Positions 51,034 through 61,041 of a stretch of DNA of 64,000 nt are shown piece by piece (position 1 is the first letter of the stretch; every line of letters begins with the position of its first letter). Source of the DNA: Nitrospirales bacterium LBB_01 (GTDB taxonomy: Bacteria; Nitrospirota; Thermodesulfovibrionia; Thermodesulfovibrionales; Magnetobacteriaceae); the NCBI GenBank assembly GCA_004376055.2, contig CP049016.1, forward strand, positions 2,604,001 to 2,668,000, read 5' to 3'. The position numbers and the translations under genes are program-made. The notes beneath the pieces were generated by a model. It searched no databases and had not been told where the DNA came from. It saw only the letters and a program-made list of their open reading frames with translations.

Positions 51034-51060
51034 AATTCCAGCCTCAGATTTGGAATCCAG
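51034..51060. repeat. Possible decayed copy of the palindromic repeat
   Basis: AATTCCAGCCTCAGATTTGGAATCCAG resembles the ATTCCCGCCTC...GCGGGAATCCAG hairpin of the repeat family with several changes. Weak on its own; no second hairpin or tail is seen. Confidence 0.35.
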
Positions 51061-51142
51061 CCACTTCTCTCCATTATTAGATATTACCTTTTTGGAGGTT
51101 ACTTGGTATAAACTGCCTAACCTCCCTCCTCCATGCCCCAAT

Positions 51143-52276
51143 CTAAATAGCAGATTTCTTTTCCTCTATGAGATCAAGAATGGAGTTAAATGCCTCGACA
51201 AACAGGCGCACACCGTCCTCTTCAAGCATAGCGGTAACAACATCGAGGTTAATATTTAAATCGCTCATATCGTCAAGAATATCTGAGGCATCATCAAGTC
51301 CTTGGTCAACAGTTCGCTGCACTGTGCCGTGGTCTTTAAAGGCAATCACCGTTTCATGCGGCATGGTGTTAATGGTTTGAGGGCCAATCAGTGAATCAAC
51401 ATACAGGGTGTCGCTGTAAGCCGGGTTCTTTGTGCTTGTGCTTGCCCAAAGTAGCCTCTGAACACGGGCGCCGCGCTGTTTTAGCGCTAAAAAACGTTCC
51501 GTTGAAAACAACGCTACCATTGACTGATAAGCGCTCTTAGCGTACGCAACCGATGCTTTTCCTTTAAGGGATTCTATCCAATCCTTTTCATCAGGATTTG
51601 TGGTAGCATTTATGCGGGCGTCAAATATTTTATCAATAGCGGTGTCTATCCGGCTTATGAAAAAACTTGCAACCGATGCGGTGTCAGCTATGCTGCCTCC
51701 TCTTTTTAGCGCCTCCTCAAGTCCCTCTATGTATGCCATAACAGCGTCCTCATATCGCTTTACAGAAAAAAGCAGTGTCACATTTACATTGACGCCTTGA
51801 GCTGTAAGCTCTCTTACCGCTTCAACTCCCTCTTTTGTTGCCGGTACCTTTATCATTATGTTAGGCCTGTTAATGCGTTTAAATAAGTCCAGCGCCTCAG
51901 AAATAGTAGTCTGCACATCGCTGGCAAAGTTTGGGTCAACCTCTATGCTTACGTAACCATCCACCCCCTTAGTGGCCTCATACACCGGATACATCACAGC
52001 GGCGGCATCAACGATGTCTTTAATCTCAAGCCCATAAAACACCTCCTTCGGAGTAACTTCTGGTGTTTTGAATAGCTCTGCCATCTGTTTGTCATACTCT
52101 TTGCCGTTTTTTATGGATTTATAAAAGATACTCGGATTTGACGTGATTCCTAAAAGACCGTCATTGTCTATCATGCTTTTTAACTGCCCTGAACTTATAA
52201 ACTCCCTGCTTATGTTATCATACCAGAAACTCTGACCGGCTTTTTTCAATTCTATAAGCGGATTTTCCTTTGACAT
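51143..52276 (-). CDS. tal: Transaldolase
   Basis: A 377-residue transaldolase of the longer bacterial class, moving dihydroxyacetone units between sugar phosphates in the non-oxidative pentose phosphate pathway. It shows ITSNPSIFYKSI near the N-terminus and the Schiff-base Lys in IMIKVPATKEG; RLLWASTSTKNP and DTLYVDSLIGP complete the barrel. ATG 52276 follows GGGGGTG; an in-frame GTG at 52282 is less likely. It ends the minus-strand glycosyltransferase run. Confidence 0.93.
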   Translation of the reverse strand: MSKENPLIELKKAGQSFWYDNISREFISSGQLKSMIDNDGLLGITSNPSIFYKSIKNGKEYDKQMAELFKTPEVTPKEVFYGLEIKDIVDAAAVMYPVYEATKGVDGYVSIEVDPNFASDVQTTISEALDLFKRINRPNIMIKVPATKEGVEAVRELTAQGVNVNVTLLFSVKRYEDAVMAYIEGLEEALKRGGSIADTASVASFFISRIDTAIDKIFDARINATTNPDEKDWIESLKGKASVAYAKSAYQSMVALFSTERFLALKQRGARVQRLLWASTSTKNPAYSDTLYVDSLIGPQTINTMPHETVIAFKDHGTVQRTVDQGLDDASDILDDMSDLNINLDVVTAMLEEDGVRLFVEAFNSILDLIEEKKSAI

Positions 52277-52327
52277 TAACACACCCCCACGGTTTTCTTT
52301 ACTGCTTTTTTAACATAAAACAACAGA

Positions 52328-53692
52328 TTATTTCAATGACTTAATGGTTTTAATGCGGGCTAAAATTAAGACAACTCCATAGCCTCCCAAAATGGAAATA
52401 ACCGGCATCACCGGATGCCTGAACCTGCCATACCCCGTTACTCCGCCCGAAAGTAACAAAAAATACGCTAACACCAAAAACATAAAGAAGCAGGCGGGGT
52501 CTGTCTTTTTTATATTTACCGATGCTATTACCATAAAAAAATAGTATAAGACCATCAACAGACCGAAGCACACGTTAATAGTAAGCAAAAAAGGCGTTTG
52601 ACTCAGCGCTTCTTTAAACACTTGAAGGATAGAGGAGTCAAGTGTGCCGCTAAAAATATCCGTCCTTCCTTTATAGCTTAACAGTTGTGCGTATTCGGTT
52701 GCCCCCGGGGAAAGTAAAACTGTTGCAATCCCTTTTATATAGATTGGAACAAAGACATTGATGTTTCCCTTTATGGTGTTGAGTGCCTCTTTTTGCATAT
52801 AGGCAAGGCTGCCAACAAATCCAAGCTCTTTGACTATTTGTTTGAATTTTCTTTCCTCAGTATCCTGTACTTGATAAAATGAGAGTTTTTCCTTTTTTGC
52901 TATGATTGATACCCTGTGGTAGAAATAGAGATTGAAATCAGAGACTGACGAAAACTTGCTATAGCCGGTTTCTTTAAAGTTTCTCATCTGCCACACGCCT
53001 GTCAGAGAAATTGAAATTAGAAGAATGGCTGCTGTATATATAAATAAGCGTTTCTTTTTCAACCGGGTTTTCAAAAAAAACAAATATGCGCCCAAAAATA
53101 TAACCGTAGCTGTAGAAAGATAGAGCGCCACTGGTCTTATGTATGAACACATTGCAGCAAAAATACCGGCTGCTAAAGCGTATCGCATAGAGGGAGTTTT
53201 CAGAAGTTTTACAACATAAAAAATAAAACACATCAGAGCGAAAGTAAACAGAGTTTCCGTAAGCAAAATCAATGAATACACAATGGACAGCTGCTCAAAA
53301 GCATACAGTAATGAGGCAGCACGGGCGGTAGTGTCATCTTTAAAGATAACTAAAGCGGTCTTATAGACAAGATACACTGTCAGTGAACTAAGCACAATTT
53401 GAATCAGCGCTGTTACAATTTCAACATGACAGAACAGAAGTCCGGGGATAAGAAAAACCGGATAAGCCGGAGTTCTAAATACCTCAGGTGTGGAGCCATT
53501 AGTGAATGAACCGGTTGAGAGCAATTCCCTTGCCAACACCAGGTAGGGGGGAGTATCGGAGCGTGTAAAAACAACTGGCGAGTCTGCTTTCAAATAACAA
53601 ACCAAGAAAAAACCAAGACGCAAAAAAAACGAAACCATTACTATACGCCATGGGTTAGCGTTTTTTAATAAACTTTCTATGGGCTTATTCAA
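52328..53692 (-). CDS. GT39/ArnT-like membrane glycosyltransferase
   Basis: A 454-residue polytopic protein of the PMT/ArnT type. The first external loop has an acidic pair-like motif in FTRSDTPPYLVLARELL and the RTPAYPVFLIPG segment common in this group; about eleven membrane helices follow. These enzymes take a sugar from a polyprenyl-phosphate carrier. Its start abuts the stop of the GT2 gene, which likely makes the polyprenyl-phosphate sugar donor; the pair should work together. Confidence 0.78.
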   Translation of the reverse strand: MNKPIESLLKNANPWRIVMVSFFLRLGFFLVCYLKADSPVVFTRSDTPPYLVLARELLSTGSFTNGSTPEVFRTPAYPVFLIPGLLFCHVEIVTALIQIVLSSLTVYLVYKTALVIFKDDTTARAASLLYAFEQLSIVYSLILLTETLFTFALMCFIFYVVKLLKTPSMRYALAAGIFAAMCSYIRPVALYLSTATVIFLGAYLFFLKTRLKKKRLFIYTAAILLISISLTGVWQMRNFKETGYSKFSSVSDFNLYFYHRVSIIAKKEKLSFYQVQDTEERKFKQIVKELGFVGSLAYMQKEALNTIKGNINVFVPIYIKGIATVLLSPGATEYAQLLSYKGRTDIFSGTLDSSILQVFKEALSQTPFLLTINVCFGLLMVLYYFFMVIASVNIKKTDPACFFMFLVLAYFLLLSGGVTGYGRFRHPVMPVISILGGYGVVLILARIKTIKSLK

Positions 53693-54388
53693 TTAACCGA
53701 AGAGGTTGTACCAAATTATACAATATATAGCCTTAATGCCGTCTTTCCAGTTGATTTTTTTACCCTCAGCATAGGTGCGTCCGTAATATGAAATTGGAAC
53801 TTCATATATTTTCAGGTCCCTTTTAGCAATCTTAGAGGTAAATTCAGGTTCAAATCCAAAGCGGTTTTCTACAAGCTCAATGCCGTTAAGGACTTCTTTG
53901 CGAAAGACCTTATAGCAGGTTTCCATGTCCGTCAGGTTAATGTTTGTAAGCATGTTTGAAAGCATGGTAAGAATTCTGTTTCCTATATAGTGCCAGTAGT
54001 AGAGCACTCTGTGCGGGCCTCCCAAAAACCTTGAACCATAAACAACATCCGCCACACCCTGCTCAATTGGACTGAGAAGTTTTTGGTATTCGTTTGGGTC
54101 ATATTCCATGTCGGCATCCTGAATTATTATTACTTCTCCTGTTGCAGCAGCAAACCCGGTGCGAAGAGCGGCGCCCTTTCCAAAATTCCGACTGTGATAC
54201 ATTACCTTTAAGTACCCCTTTTTATTTTCAGCCTGTTGTAAATATTCCCTTGAACCGTCAGTTGAATAATCATCCACTATGATTATTTCTCTTTCATTAT
54301 TTCCGATGGGAGCATTTTCAACTCGTCTTATTATCTCCTCTATCGTGTTTCTTTCGTTAAATATCGGTATTACTATTGATACCTTCAA
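53693..54388 (-). CDS. Family 2 glycosyltransferase, dolichyl-phosphate-sugar synthase-like
   Basis: A GT2-fold enzyme of about 231 residues. It has [20 protein letters not shown], the [11 protein letters not shown] motif, the DxD ([12 protein letters not shown]) and the VYGSRFLGG segment typical of polyprenyl-phosphate mannose/glucose synthases. I chose TTG at 54388 because AAGGAGG lies 8 bases before it and the family begins with KVSIVIP; a GTG at 54418 would place that ribosome site inside the gene. It probably supplies lipid-linked sugar to the adjacent GT-C-type enzymes. Confidence 0.88.
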   Translation of the reverse strand: MKVSIVIPIFNERNTIEEIIRRVENAPIGNNEREIIIVDDYSTDGSREYLQQAENKKGYLKVMYHSRNFGKGAALRTGFAAATGEVIIIQDADMEYDPNEYQKLLSPIEQGVADVVYGSRFLGGPHRVLYYWHYIGNRILTMLSNMLTNINLTDMETCYKVFRKEVLNGIELVENRFGFEPEFTSKIAKRDLKIYEVPISYYGRTYAEGKKINWKDGIKAIYCIIWYNLFG

Positions 54389-54474
54389 TCCACCAGCCTC
54401 CTTAAACTGTACGCTCACTCGTACTATGCTCTGGTAATTATAATAAATTAACTCTGTAAAAGGTCAACAATTCT

Positions 54475-56031
54475 TTAGTCTACAGAGTTATTTATTTTTG
54501 GCGCAGGATACCTCATAACATAGAGATAAAACTTTTCACTTAACACTATGCTTTGTGTAAAATATTTGATTGGAGTCAGCCTGTAGCGTCTGATATCCTG
54601 AAAACTTATCGGTTTATTAAACACAAGCAGCACATCGGTTTTAACGGTATTTCTATACATTAATGTTGCCCTCAGTGCATTTTCGTTGATATTTGATTGA
54701 GATCTCCACACGGTGAAAGTGCCTGTTTTATTAGGTATAGGATAGTAAAATGGTCTGTCCAGATATGCTGATACACCGCTTGCAGCAAAATCCCAGAAAC
54801 CCGAAACCGGCATGTTTTGCCAATTGTTTTTTTTGATAAACTCCGCAGTCTCGTGAGCTTCCGAAAAAGGATAGATGTAATCAAGACTGTTGGCTATTAA
54901 TGCGCCAATTACACCTGCTGAAAATATTAGAGTTAAAAACCGGTTTTTGTTTCTTTCAAAAAAGTTAAAAAATACGTTATATGAAGGTTTTGTGAATTCT
55001 CCCATAGGGTAATAGCTGCACATCCAGAGAGCCGCCACAGAGGCAAAATAATAGTGCCCTCTGTGCCTAAGCGACCCCTCATAAAAAATATAACCAAAAG
55101 CAGTAATTCCGGCTATTGCAACCATATAGTAAAAAGCGGCAACTTTCCTTCTGAAAACAATGCAAAGTGTAAACAGGAACAATCCTAACGCTGCAAACAG
55201 CCTTATAACATAGCGCAGCTCTTTTGGTACTGGTAAATAACTTAGAATATTCGTCTCCCAAAAGTTCAGCTCTACTCTGGGTATTGGGATAAACACATTC
55301 CATATTTCTGAAATCTGATCCTCTATTCTTGATGGTATATCAGAGGTGATAATGACCGAATGATACCAGTATGAGTCGGACGGCGGCTTCATTTGAATTA
55401 TTGAAAGAAAAAGTCCTGCCGTAAAAATTGCAATTGCCGCATAAAACCGCCATGACCGATAAATAGTGAAATTCTTTGTGAGCAGTGGTTCAAAGAATAA
55501 TGTGATTGCAAGCGCTATTGAGAGCACTGTTGAAAGCGCATTACATTGACACATTAAAAACAAAATTATAGAAAGAAGAGTATAATTTCTGTTTTTAAAA
55601 TCTTTACCAAAATATGCACAAAAAAGGAAAAGAAACAAGATTCCTACAACATAATTTCTGCTAATTGTCGCATATTCAAAAAATGGGAAATATCCAAACA
55701 CAAAGAGTCCCTTTAGTAGTTTGTTAAAAGGGGCAAATCTTAAAAAGATAAACGCTGAGGCTGTGGCAATAACAAGATGAACCATCTGCATAGCAATGGG
55801 ATTTCTTGAGATTTTGGTTATCGGGTATAAAATTAAATGCCAGAGCATGGGATGCCCCTGATAGCGCATGTTGTCAATAAGCCCGTGCAATGAGCTGGCA
55901 TCTCTGGCTATCATCCATGCCTCAAGCTCATCCCGCCACATCTCGTGATGCAGCAAGTTAAACAGAGTCAGAACGGAAAAAACAAGGGTTAAGGTGTATG
56001 CAAATTTTAAATCGTTGTCAGAATTTTCCAT
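54475..56031 (-). CDS. GT-C-like polytopic membrane protein, paralogue 2
   Basis: A 518-residue protein with about ten membrane segments. The acidic first-loop motif LLHHEMWRDELEAWMIARDASS and QGHPMLWHLILY match the gene at 9279 and the next one upstream. Similarity extends to the middle (FAPFNKLLKGLFVFGYFPFFEYATISRNY) and the SLRHRGHYYF motif. Likely a polyprenyl-phosphate-sugar-dependent glycosyltransferase; acceptor unknown. It lies 25 bases after its neighbour, with the GT2 gene downstream. Confidence 0.7.
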   Translation of the reverse strand: MENSDNDLKFAYTLTLVFSVLTLFNLLHHEMWRDELEAWMIARDASSLHGLIDNMRYQGHPMLWHLILYPITKISRNPIAMQMVHLVIATASAFIFLRFAPFNKLLKGLFVFGYFPFFEYATISRNYVVGILFLFLFCAYFGKDFKNRNYTLLSIILFLMCQCNALSTVLSIALAITLFFEPLLTKNFTIYRSWRFYAAIAIFTAGLFLSIIQMKPPSDSYWYHSVIITSDIPSRIEDQISEIWNVFIPIPRVELNFWETNILSYLPVPKELRYVIRLFAALGLFLFTLCIVFRRKVAAFYYMVAIAGITAFGYIFYEGSLRHRGHYYFASVAALWMCSYYPMGEFTKPSYNVFFNFFERNKNRFLTLIFSAGVIGALIANSLDYIYPFSEAHETAEFIKKNNWQNMPVSGFWDFAASGVSAYLDRPFYYPIPNKTGTFTVWRSQSNINENALRATLMYRNTVKTDVLLVFNKPISFQDIRRYRLTPIKYFTQSIVLSEKFYLYVMRYPAPKINNSVD

Positions 56032-56056
56032 GTCTTTAATTAATAGGTCGCATTTA

Positions 56057-57586
56057 CTAATATGGTATCATATAGAGGAAAAACTTTTCACTCTCTACTA
56101 TACTTACTGTAAAATTCTTAAGTGGAACTATCCCGTTACTTTTAACTAACTCATCCGGCAACGGCCTTTCATTAACAATAAATAAAACATCCGATTTAAC
56201 AAAATCTCTATACTTGCTAACCTGCATAAGTATATCTGTCTTGTCCCATTTGTATTTCCACACTGAGAAAGTCCCAATTGTATCAATTAGTGGATAATAA
56301 AAAGCTCTGTCAAGATATGCCGACACACCGCTTGCCGCATAAAACCAGTGACCGGCAATCGGCATATTTTGCCAGCTATTTTGTTTTATATAATCTGCTG
56401 TTTGCTTAGATGCTGAGAAAGGGTACATGAAACCAATGGTGTTTGCCGTTAGTGCTGCAAGGACTCCTAATGAAAAGATTGCTGTTAAAAAACGATTCTT
56501 ATTTCTCTCAAAAAACCTGAAAAACGCACTGATAGAAGTTTTTGGTGCGGAATAATAATTGTGCAGCCACAGAGCTGTGACAAAGGCAAAGTAAGTGTGG
56601 CCCCAGTGGCGTAAGTAGCCCCCGTAAAAAACGCCTCCAAATGTAATAATTCCAAAAGTGCTTATAATAAAATAAAAAGTTGGGATTTTCTTTCTAATCA
56701 ATATGAAAATGGAAAACAGAAGTATCCCTGACGATAAAGTTAGCCTTAGAGCATGTCGCATTTCTACTGGCAGATAATCAAGAAAATTCGTGTTCCAAAA
56801 GTGTAGTTGAATGCGTGGCACAGGCACAAATGCACTCCAGAGCACTGACATCTGATCAACAATCTTTCCCGGTATATTCCGTGGATTAATGACTGGATGG
56901 TATAAGCTGGCATCAGCCGGAGGGTTCATTTGAAGTACAGATAACATCAGACCTGCCGCAAAAATCAAAATTGATGTGTAAAACCGCCATGAGCGATAAA
57001 AAATGAAATCCTTTAACAGAAGGGGTTCAAGAAAAATGGTGATTGCAAGTGCTATTGCTAAAATGACTGCAAGAACATTACTCTGGCACATCAAAAACAA
57101 AATTATCGAAAGAAATACGTAATTTCTATTCTTAAAATCTTTACCAAAATATGCACAAAAAATAAAAAGAAATAAAATCCCAATAGCGTAGTCTCTGCTT
57201 ATAACGGCATATTCAAAAAATGAAAAATATCCGAATATAAACAGTCCCTTTAAACGGTTATTGAAAGGAGCAAACTTTAAAAAAACAAACGCTGATGCTG
57301 TGGCAATAAGAAGATGCACTATTTTCATAGCTGCGGGATTCGTTGTTACATGTTTAACAAGGTAAAGAATAACAAACCACAGGGATGGATGTCCTTCATA
57401 TTTGATATTTTGAAAAAGCTCCGAAAAGGAATTACTTGACGCAGCAATCATCCACGCTTGAAGCTCATCCCGCCACATTGCGTGATGCAGGATGAGAATC
57501 AGTGTCAGGATGAAAAAGACAGAGGTTAAAATATATGCAAATTTTGTATCTTTGCCCACTTTAGTCTTGTACTTTATCAAAGGCAC
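56057..57586 (-). CDS. GT-C-like polytopic membrane protein, paralogue 3
   Basis: A 509-residue paralogue of the preceding protein: ILHHAMWRDELQAWMIAASS, YEGHPSLWFVILY, FSFFEYAVISRDY and YLRHWGHTYF appear in the same order. Tandem arrangement with the 518-residue gene suggests duplication followed by divergence, perhaps for a different sugar or linkage. Start is GTG at 57586. It follows the MBL hydrolase gene by 22 bases on the same strand. Confidence 0.7.
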   Translation of the reverse strand: MPLIKYKTKVGKDTKFAYILTSVFFILTLILILHHAMWRDELQAWMIAASSNSFSELFQNIKYEGHPSLWFVILYLVKHVTTNPAAMKIVHLLIATASAFVFLKFAPFNNRLKGLFIFGYFSFFEYAVISRDYAIGILFLFIFCAYFGKDFKNRNYVFLSIILFLMCQSNVLAVILAIALAITIFLEPLLLKDFIFYRSWRFYTSILIFAAGLMLSVLQMNPPADASLYHPVINPRNIPGKIVDQMSVLWSAFVPVPRIQLHFWNTNFLDYLPVEMRHALRLTLSSGILLFSIFILIRKKIPTFYFIISTFGIITFGGVFYGGYLRHWGHTYFAFVTALWLHNYYSAPKTSISAFFRFFERNKNRFLTAIFSLGVLAALTANTIGFMYPFSASKQTADYIKQNSWQNMPIAGHWFYAASGVSAYLDRAFYYPLIDTIGTFSVWKYKWDKTDILMQVSKYRDFVKSDVLFIVNERPLPDELVKSNGIVPLKNFTVSIVESEKFFLYMIPY

Positions 57587-57608
57587 TTATGCCAACGATA
57601 ATCGGCTA

Positions 57609-58235
57609 CTACTCTGAGTTGTAGAAATTGTACTTTATTTCATGTGATATGGTGGTCTCAGGGCCGTGCCCTGGAAATACCCTTGTCTGAGGCGGTAATA
57701 CCATTAGCCGCTTAAAGGACTTTTTTAAATCCAGCGCATTGCCTCCAGGAAGGTCTGTTCGTCCCACTGAGCCCTCAAACAACGTATCGCCAGTTATGAC
57801 AATTCCCTCGCCGTAAAGACAGATTCCACCCCACGTGTGCCCTGGTGTATGAATCACTTCAAAACTGTAACTGCCAACTGTTATCTTATCACCCTCAGAG
57901 AGAAACTCATCGGGCTTTGGCATATTGTCCATCTCGTGACCCCAAAACGCTGCCATCTCTTTAGCCGATTCGTATATGGTACGATCATCGGTATGGATTA
58001 AAAGAAGGGGGTTAAGGGCTTCCTTTATCTCAGGAATCCCCCCTATGTGGTCAAAATGCGTGTGCGTACAAACAACACTCTTTAAGTTCAGTGATTTTTC
58101 TGTTACATAATCAATAATTCTGTCAGGCTCATCACCTGGGTCTATCACTATGGCCTCTTTGGTGTCATCATCCGAGACAACATAACAGTTGACCTGCAAA
58201 GGGCCTACGATGAAACACTTAAGTAATAATCCCAT
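57609..58235 (-). CDS. Glyoxalase II-like MBL-fold hydrolase
   Basis: A 208-residue metallo-beta-lactamase-fold enzyme of the YcbL/GloB-like group. It has CTHTHFDHIGG (HxHxDH), HTPGHTWGG, the bridging Asp in VITGDTLFEGSVGRTD and a late His in FPGHGPE. The short length lacks the classical glyoxalase II C-terminal domain. Likely a hydroxyacylglutathione- or persulfide-type hydrolase; substrate not certain. Confidence 0.85.
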   Translation of the reverse strand: MGLLLKCFIVGPLQVNCYVVSDDDTKEAIVIDPGDEPDRIIDYVTEKSLNLKSVVCTHTHFDHIGGIPEIKEALNPLLLIHTDDRTIYESAKEMAAFWGHEMDNMPKPDEFLSEGDKITVGSYSFEVIHTPGHTWGGICLYGEGIVITGDTLFEGSVGRTDLPGGNALDLKKSFKRLMVLPPQTRVFPGHGPETTISHEIKYNFYNSE

Positions 58236-58298
58236 ATCTCAGCCCCCAGCCCCGAAACGATGTAATCCCAAACACAATCCCTTAGTTATGCCATCCCT

Positions 58299-58640
58299 TT
58301 AGAAGAACAACTTCTGGTTCATAAGCACACCAAGGGACAGTAAAAAAGCATAAATACACAGTGACTCAATCATAGCAAGACCGATAATCAATGTGGTGGT
58401 TATCTTTCCAGAGGCTCCGGGATTCCTTGCAACACCGTCACAAGCTTTACTGAGACCCAGTCCCTGACCTATTCCTGTACCGAGCGCTGCAATTCCAAGC
58501 CCTATCAATGCTCCGATAGCTGCAAACGCTTTCACATTTGAACTTGATCCCTCGGCAGAACCGTCATTGGCATACAAAGCTGCCGCAGGAACCGCTACCA
58601 CCATCATCACTACAAACAGTAACGCCATAAATCTCTTCAT
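58299..58640 (-). CDS. atpE: ATP synthase F0 subunit c with signal-like extension
   Basis: The 113-residue product has an N-terminal hydrophobic leader (residues 1-24, ending ALYA) ahead of the usual two-helix hairpin, so it is longer than standard subunit c. The ion site is Q59 (GTGIGQG), E92-S93 and Y97 (AMIESLCIY); the Q-to-E distance of 33 and the ES...Y pattern match the Na+-binding c-ring of Ilyobacter tartaricus. ATG 58640 is chosen because GGAGG sits 9 bases upstream; a TTG further out would contain that site. It follows atpB. Confidence 0.93.
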   Translation of the reverse strand: MKRFMALLFVVMMVVAVPAAALYANDGSAEGSSSNVKAFAAIGALIGLGIAALGTGIGQGLGLSKACDGVARNPGASGKITTTLIIGLAMIESLCIYAFLLSLGVLMNQKLFF

Positions 58641-58667
58641 GTAAATCAACCTCCGCAATATTGTTTA

Positions 58668-59345
58668 TTAATGTGACTCTTCAACCGCACCTGCAAAGTA
58701 CAGCGTAGTTAACAAAACAAAAACAAAAGCCTGCACCACACTTACCAAAATGCCAAGCCCTAAAAACACTATGGGTATCACGGCAGGAGCCAGCAACCCT
58801 AACACTGACAGAATTATGTGCTTTGAGAGCATGTTCCCAAAAAGCCTGACTGAAAGCGTTACAGGACGCGCTAAATGCCCGATAAACTCTATTATAAACA
58901 TCATAACCATAAGCGGCAGCGCATAAATGGAGCGTATGGGGCCCAAAAAATGCTTAATGTAACTACCGCCGTGCTCTCTGAGTGCAAAGTAGTGGGTTGC
59001 CAAAAACACAGGGATTGCACACGATGCTGTCATATTTATGTCGCTGGTAGGCGCCTCAAAACCAGGTATCAAGCCCATTAAGTTACATGTCAGTATGTAA
59101 AGCCCAAGAGTTCCTATCATAGGAAACATTGAGTCAACCCAATGGTGATTTATGTTTTCTTTACAAAAATCATACAGTGCTTCAACAATCCCCTCAGCCA
59201 CGTTCTGTGCGCCAACTGGCACCAACTTCAAAGACCCACGTACTGTAAATGCCACAGTTATCAGTATAACCATCGCTAACCACGAGTATGTAACAAAGGG
59301 CGGTACCCCTGGTATATGTATAAGTGCATGTGACTCCAATTTCAC
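58668..59345 (-). CDS. atpB: ATP synthase F0 subunit a
   Basis: A 225-residue polytopic subunit forming the ion half-channels against the c-ring. The essential Arg lies in RPVTLSVRLFGNMLSKHI; GLIPGFEAPTSDINMTASCA is the conserved earlier region. The frame can begin at GTG 59345, which touches an AGGAGG, or better at TTG 59339, six bases after it. Only subunits a and c are here; the remaining F0F1 genes must lie elsewhere. Confidence 0.93.
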   Translation of the reverse strand: MKLESHALIHIPGVPPFVTYSWLAMVILITVAFTVRGSLKLVPVGAQNVAEGIVEALYDFCKENINHHWVDSMFPMIGTLGLYILTCNLMGLIPGFEAPTSDINMTASCAIPVFLATHYFALREHGGSYIKHFLGPIRSIYALPLMVMMFIIEFIGHLARPVTLSVRLFGNMLSKHIILSVLGLLAPAVIPIVFLGLGILVSVVQAFVFVLLTTLYFAGAVEESH

Positions 59346-59520
59346 CCTCCTTTATAAAATAAAACTATCATACTCACTTGTCAGACTAAATGTCAAGAAC
59401 CCGTAAACAAAATATTTAGAATTAACTTAATTGTAAATTCAGATTTAATACAATTGTAACATCAGATAATCTATAATATTTACCGACGGCTAAGTTTATG
59501 CTGGATTTACAGCAATTCAG

Positions 59521-59550
59521 TTGATTTGCAGAAACATCATAGAATATAAT
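59521..59550 (+). promoter_or_regulatory. Promoter of pstB-phoU-phoU
   Basis: TTGATT (59521-59526), 18 bases, TATAAT (59545-59550). Its position puts the transcript start near 59557, inside a frame that could open at GTG 59552, so translation must begin at ATG 59573. No clear pho-box-like repeat was recognised. Confidence 0.6.
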
Positions 59551-59572
59551 AGTGCCAGAGGTTAGTGAGCTG

Positions 59573-60337
59573 ATGAGACAGGAATCTGATATAGAGGTCA
59601 AAGGATTAAATTTCTATTATTCTAACAGCGTCAAAGCGTTGAAAGATGTAACGTTTCCAATTTATAAAAACTCTGTGACGGCTCTGATAGGGCCCTCTGG
59701 GTGCGGTAAGACAACGCTATTGCGCTGTTTTAACCGAATGCACGATCTCTACCCAGGTTGTAGATATGAGGGGGAGATAGCTTTTAACGGAATAGACATT
59801 CTGTCCAAAGACATAGACCTGATAGATTTGCGGTGTCAGATAGGAATGGTGTTTCAAAAGCCAACGCCGTTTCCTATGTCAATTTTTGAAAACATAGCGT
59901 ACGGATTGAAATTGCGTGGAATAAAGAAGAGAAACGAGATTGCAGAACACGTTGAATCAGCCCTGAGGCAGGCGGCGCTGTGGGATGAGGTAAAGGACAA
60001 GTTAAATGAAAGCGCATACGCAATCTCTGGCGGTCAGCAGCAGCGTCTTGTTATAGCGCGCTCTCTTGCGGTTAAGCCAAAAGTGCTGTTGTTTGATGAG
60101 CCTACAAGCGCACTTGACCCTATTTCAACCTCAAAAATAGAGGACCTTGCAATTTTATTAAAAAAAGAAGTTACAATTATCATAGTGACACACAACATGC
60201 AGCAAGCTGCAAGGATTTCTGATTACACAGGGTTTATGATGCTTGGAGACCTTATAGAATATAATAAGACAGACACAGTGTTTACAAACCCCTCAAATAA
60301 ATTGACAGAGGATTATATAACGGGAAGGTTCGGATAA
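59573..60337 (+). CDS. pstB: Phosphate transport ATP-binding protein PstB
   Basis: A ~254-residue ABC ATPase energising high-affinity phosphate uptake. It has Walker [12 protein letters not shown], the Q-loop [19 protein letters not shown] typical of PstB, the signature [16 protein letters not shown], Walker [13 protein letters not shown] and the H-loop THNMQQA. I chose ATG 59573 because the promoter lies too close to the GTG at 59552. pstS, pstC and pstA are not in the window, so PstB must act with permease genes elsewhere. Confidence 0.94.
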   Translation: MRQESDIEVKGLNFYYSNSVKALKDVTFPIYKNSVTALIGPSGCGKTTLLRCFNRMHDLYPGCRYEGEIAFNGIDILSKDIDLIDLRCQIGMVFQKPTPFPMSIFENIAYGLKLRGIKKRNEIAEHVESALRQAALWDEVKDKLNESAYAISGGQQQRLVIARSLAVKPKVLLFDEPTSALDPISTSKIEDLAILLKKEVTIIIVTHNMQQAARISDYTGFMMLGDLIEYNKTDTVFTNPSNKLTEDYITGRFG

Positions 60338-61008
60338 TGCCAATACGGGATGATGAGTTAAAGACACTTAAAGAGATGATCCTTAAAATGGCTTCATTGG
60401 TGGAAAGCGCCATAAGGGATTCAGTACGTTCTTTGATAGAAAGTAATGCTGGTTTAGCACAAACCGTAATAGAAAACGACCACATAGTAAACGCACTTGA
60501 TGTTAATATTGATGAGGAATGTATCCGGCTTATAGCCAGGCGTCAGCCTATGGGGAGAGACCTCCGGTTTTTAACAACAGGAATGAAAATAACTACAGAC
60601 CTTGAGCGCATAGCCGACCATGCGGTAAATATAGCCGAGAAGTCTATCACACTTATGGAATCTCCTCAGATAATGAGTTACTCGGAAATATCTCGGATGA
60701 GGGAAATCACGCAGATGATGGTCAAAGACGCTATTGATTCTTTCGTAAATGAGGATAAAGCCCTCTCGGTAGCCGTAATTAATAGGGATGACGAGGTGGA
60801 TGACCTCAACGATACGATTATTGACGGGCTGCTCTCTATAATGACCCGCAACCCCGACAGCATAATTCAGGCGTCACAGTTGATTTATATTTCCAGGAAT
60901 TTGGAGCGAATAGCCGATCATTCAACAAACATAGCAGAGGTTGTAATTTACATGGTGGAGGGCAAAATAGTCCGCCACATGGGAGATATTACGCATCTAA
61001 AGACCTAA
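60337..61008 (+). CDS. phoU: PhoU-family phosphate regulator 1
   Basis: A 223-residue PhoU protein made of two three-helix bundles, each with the metal-binding E-R-x-x-D-H motif (DLERIADHAVNIAEK and NLERIADHSTNIAEV). PhoU links Pst transport to PhoR and restrains phosphate uptake. The ATG shares its first base with the pstB stop (TAATG), indicating translational coupling. Confidence 0.92.
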   Translation: MPIRDDELKTLKEMILKMASLVESAIRDSVRSLIESNAGLAQTVIENDHIVNALDVNIDEECIRLIARRQPMGRDLRFLTTGMKITTDLERIADHAVNIAEKSITLMESPQIMSYSEISRMREITQMMVKDAIDSFVNEDKALSVAVINRDDEVDDLNDTIIDGLLSIMTRNPDSIIQASQLIYISRNLERIADHSTNIAEVVIYMVEGKIVRHMGDITHLKT

Positions 61009-61041
61009 ACTGGCGTGAGGTTTTAATTCATTGGAGGTTTG

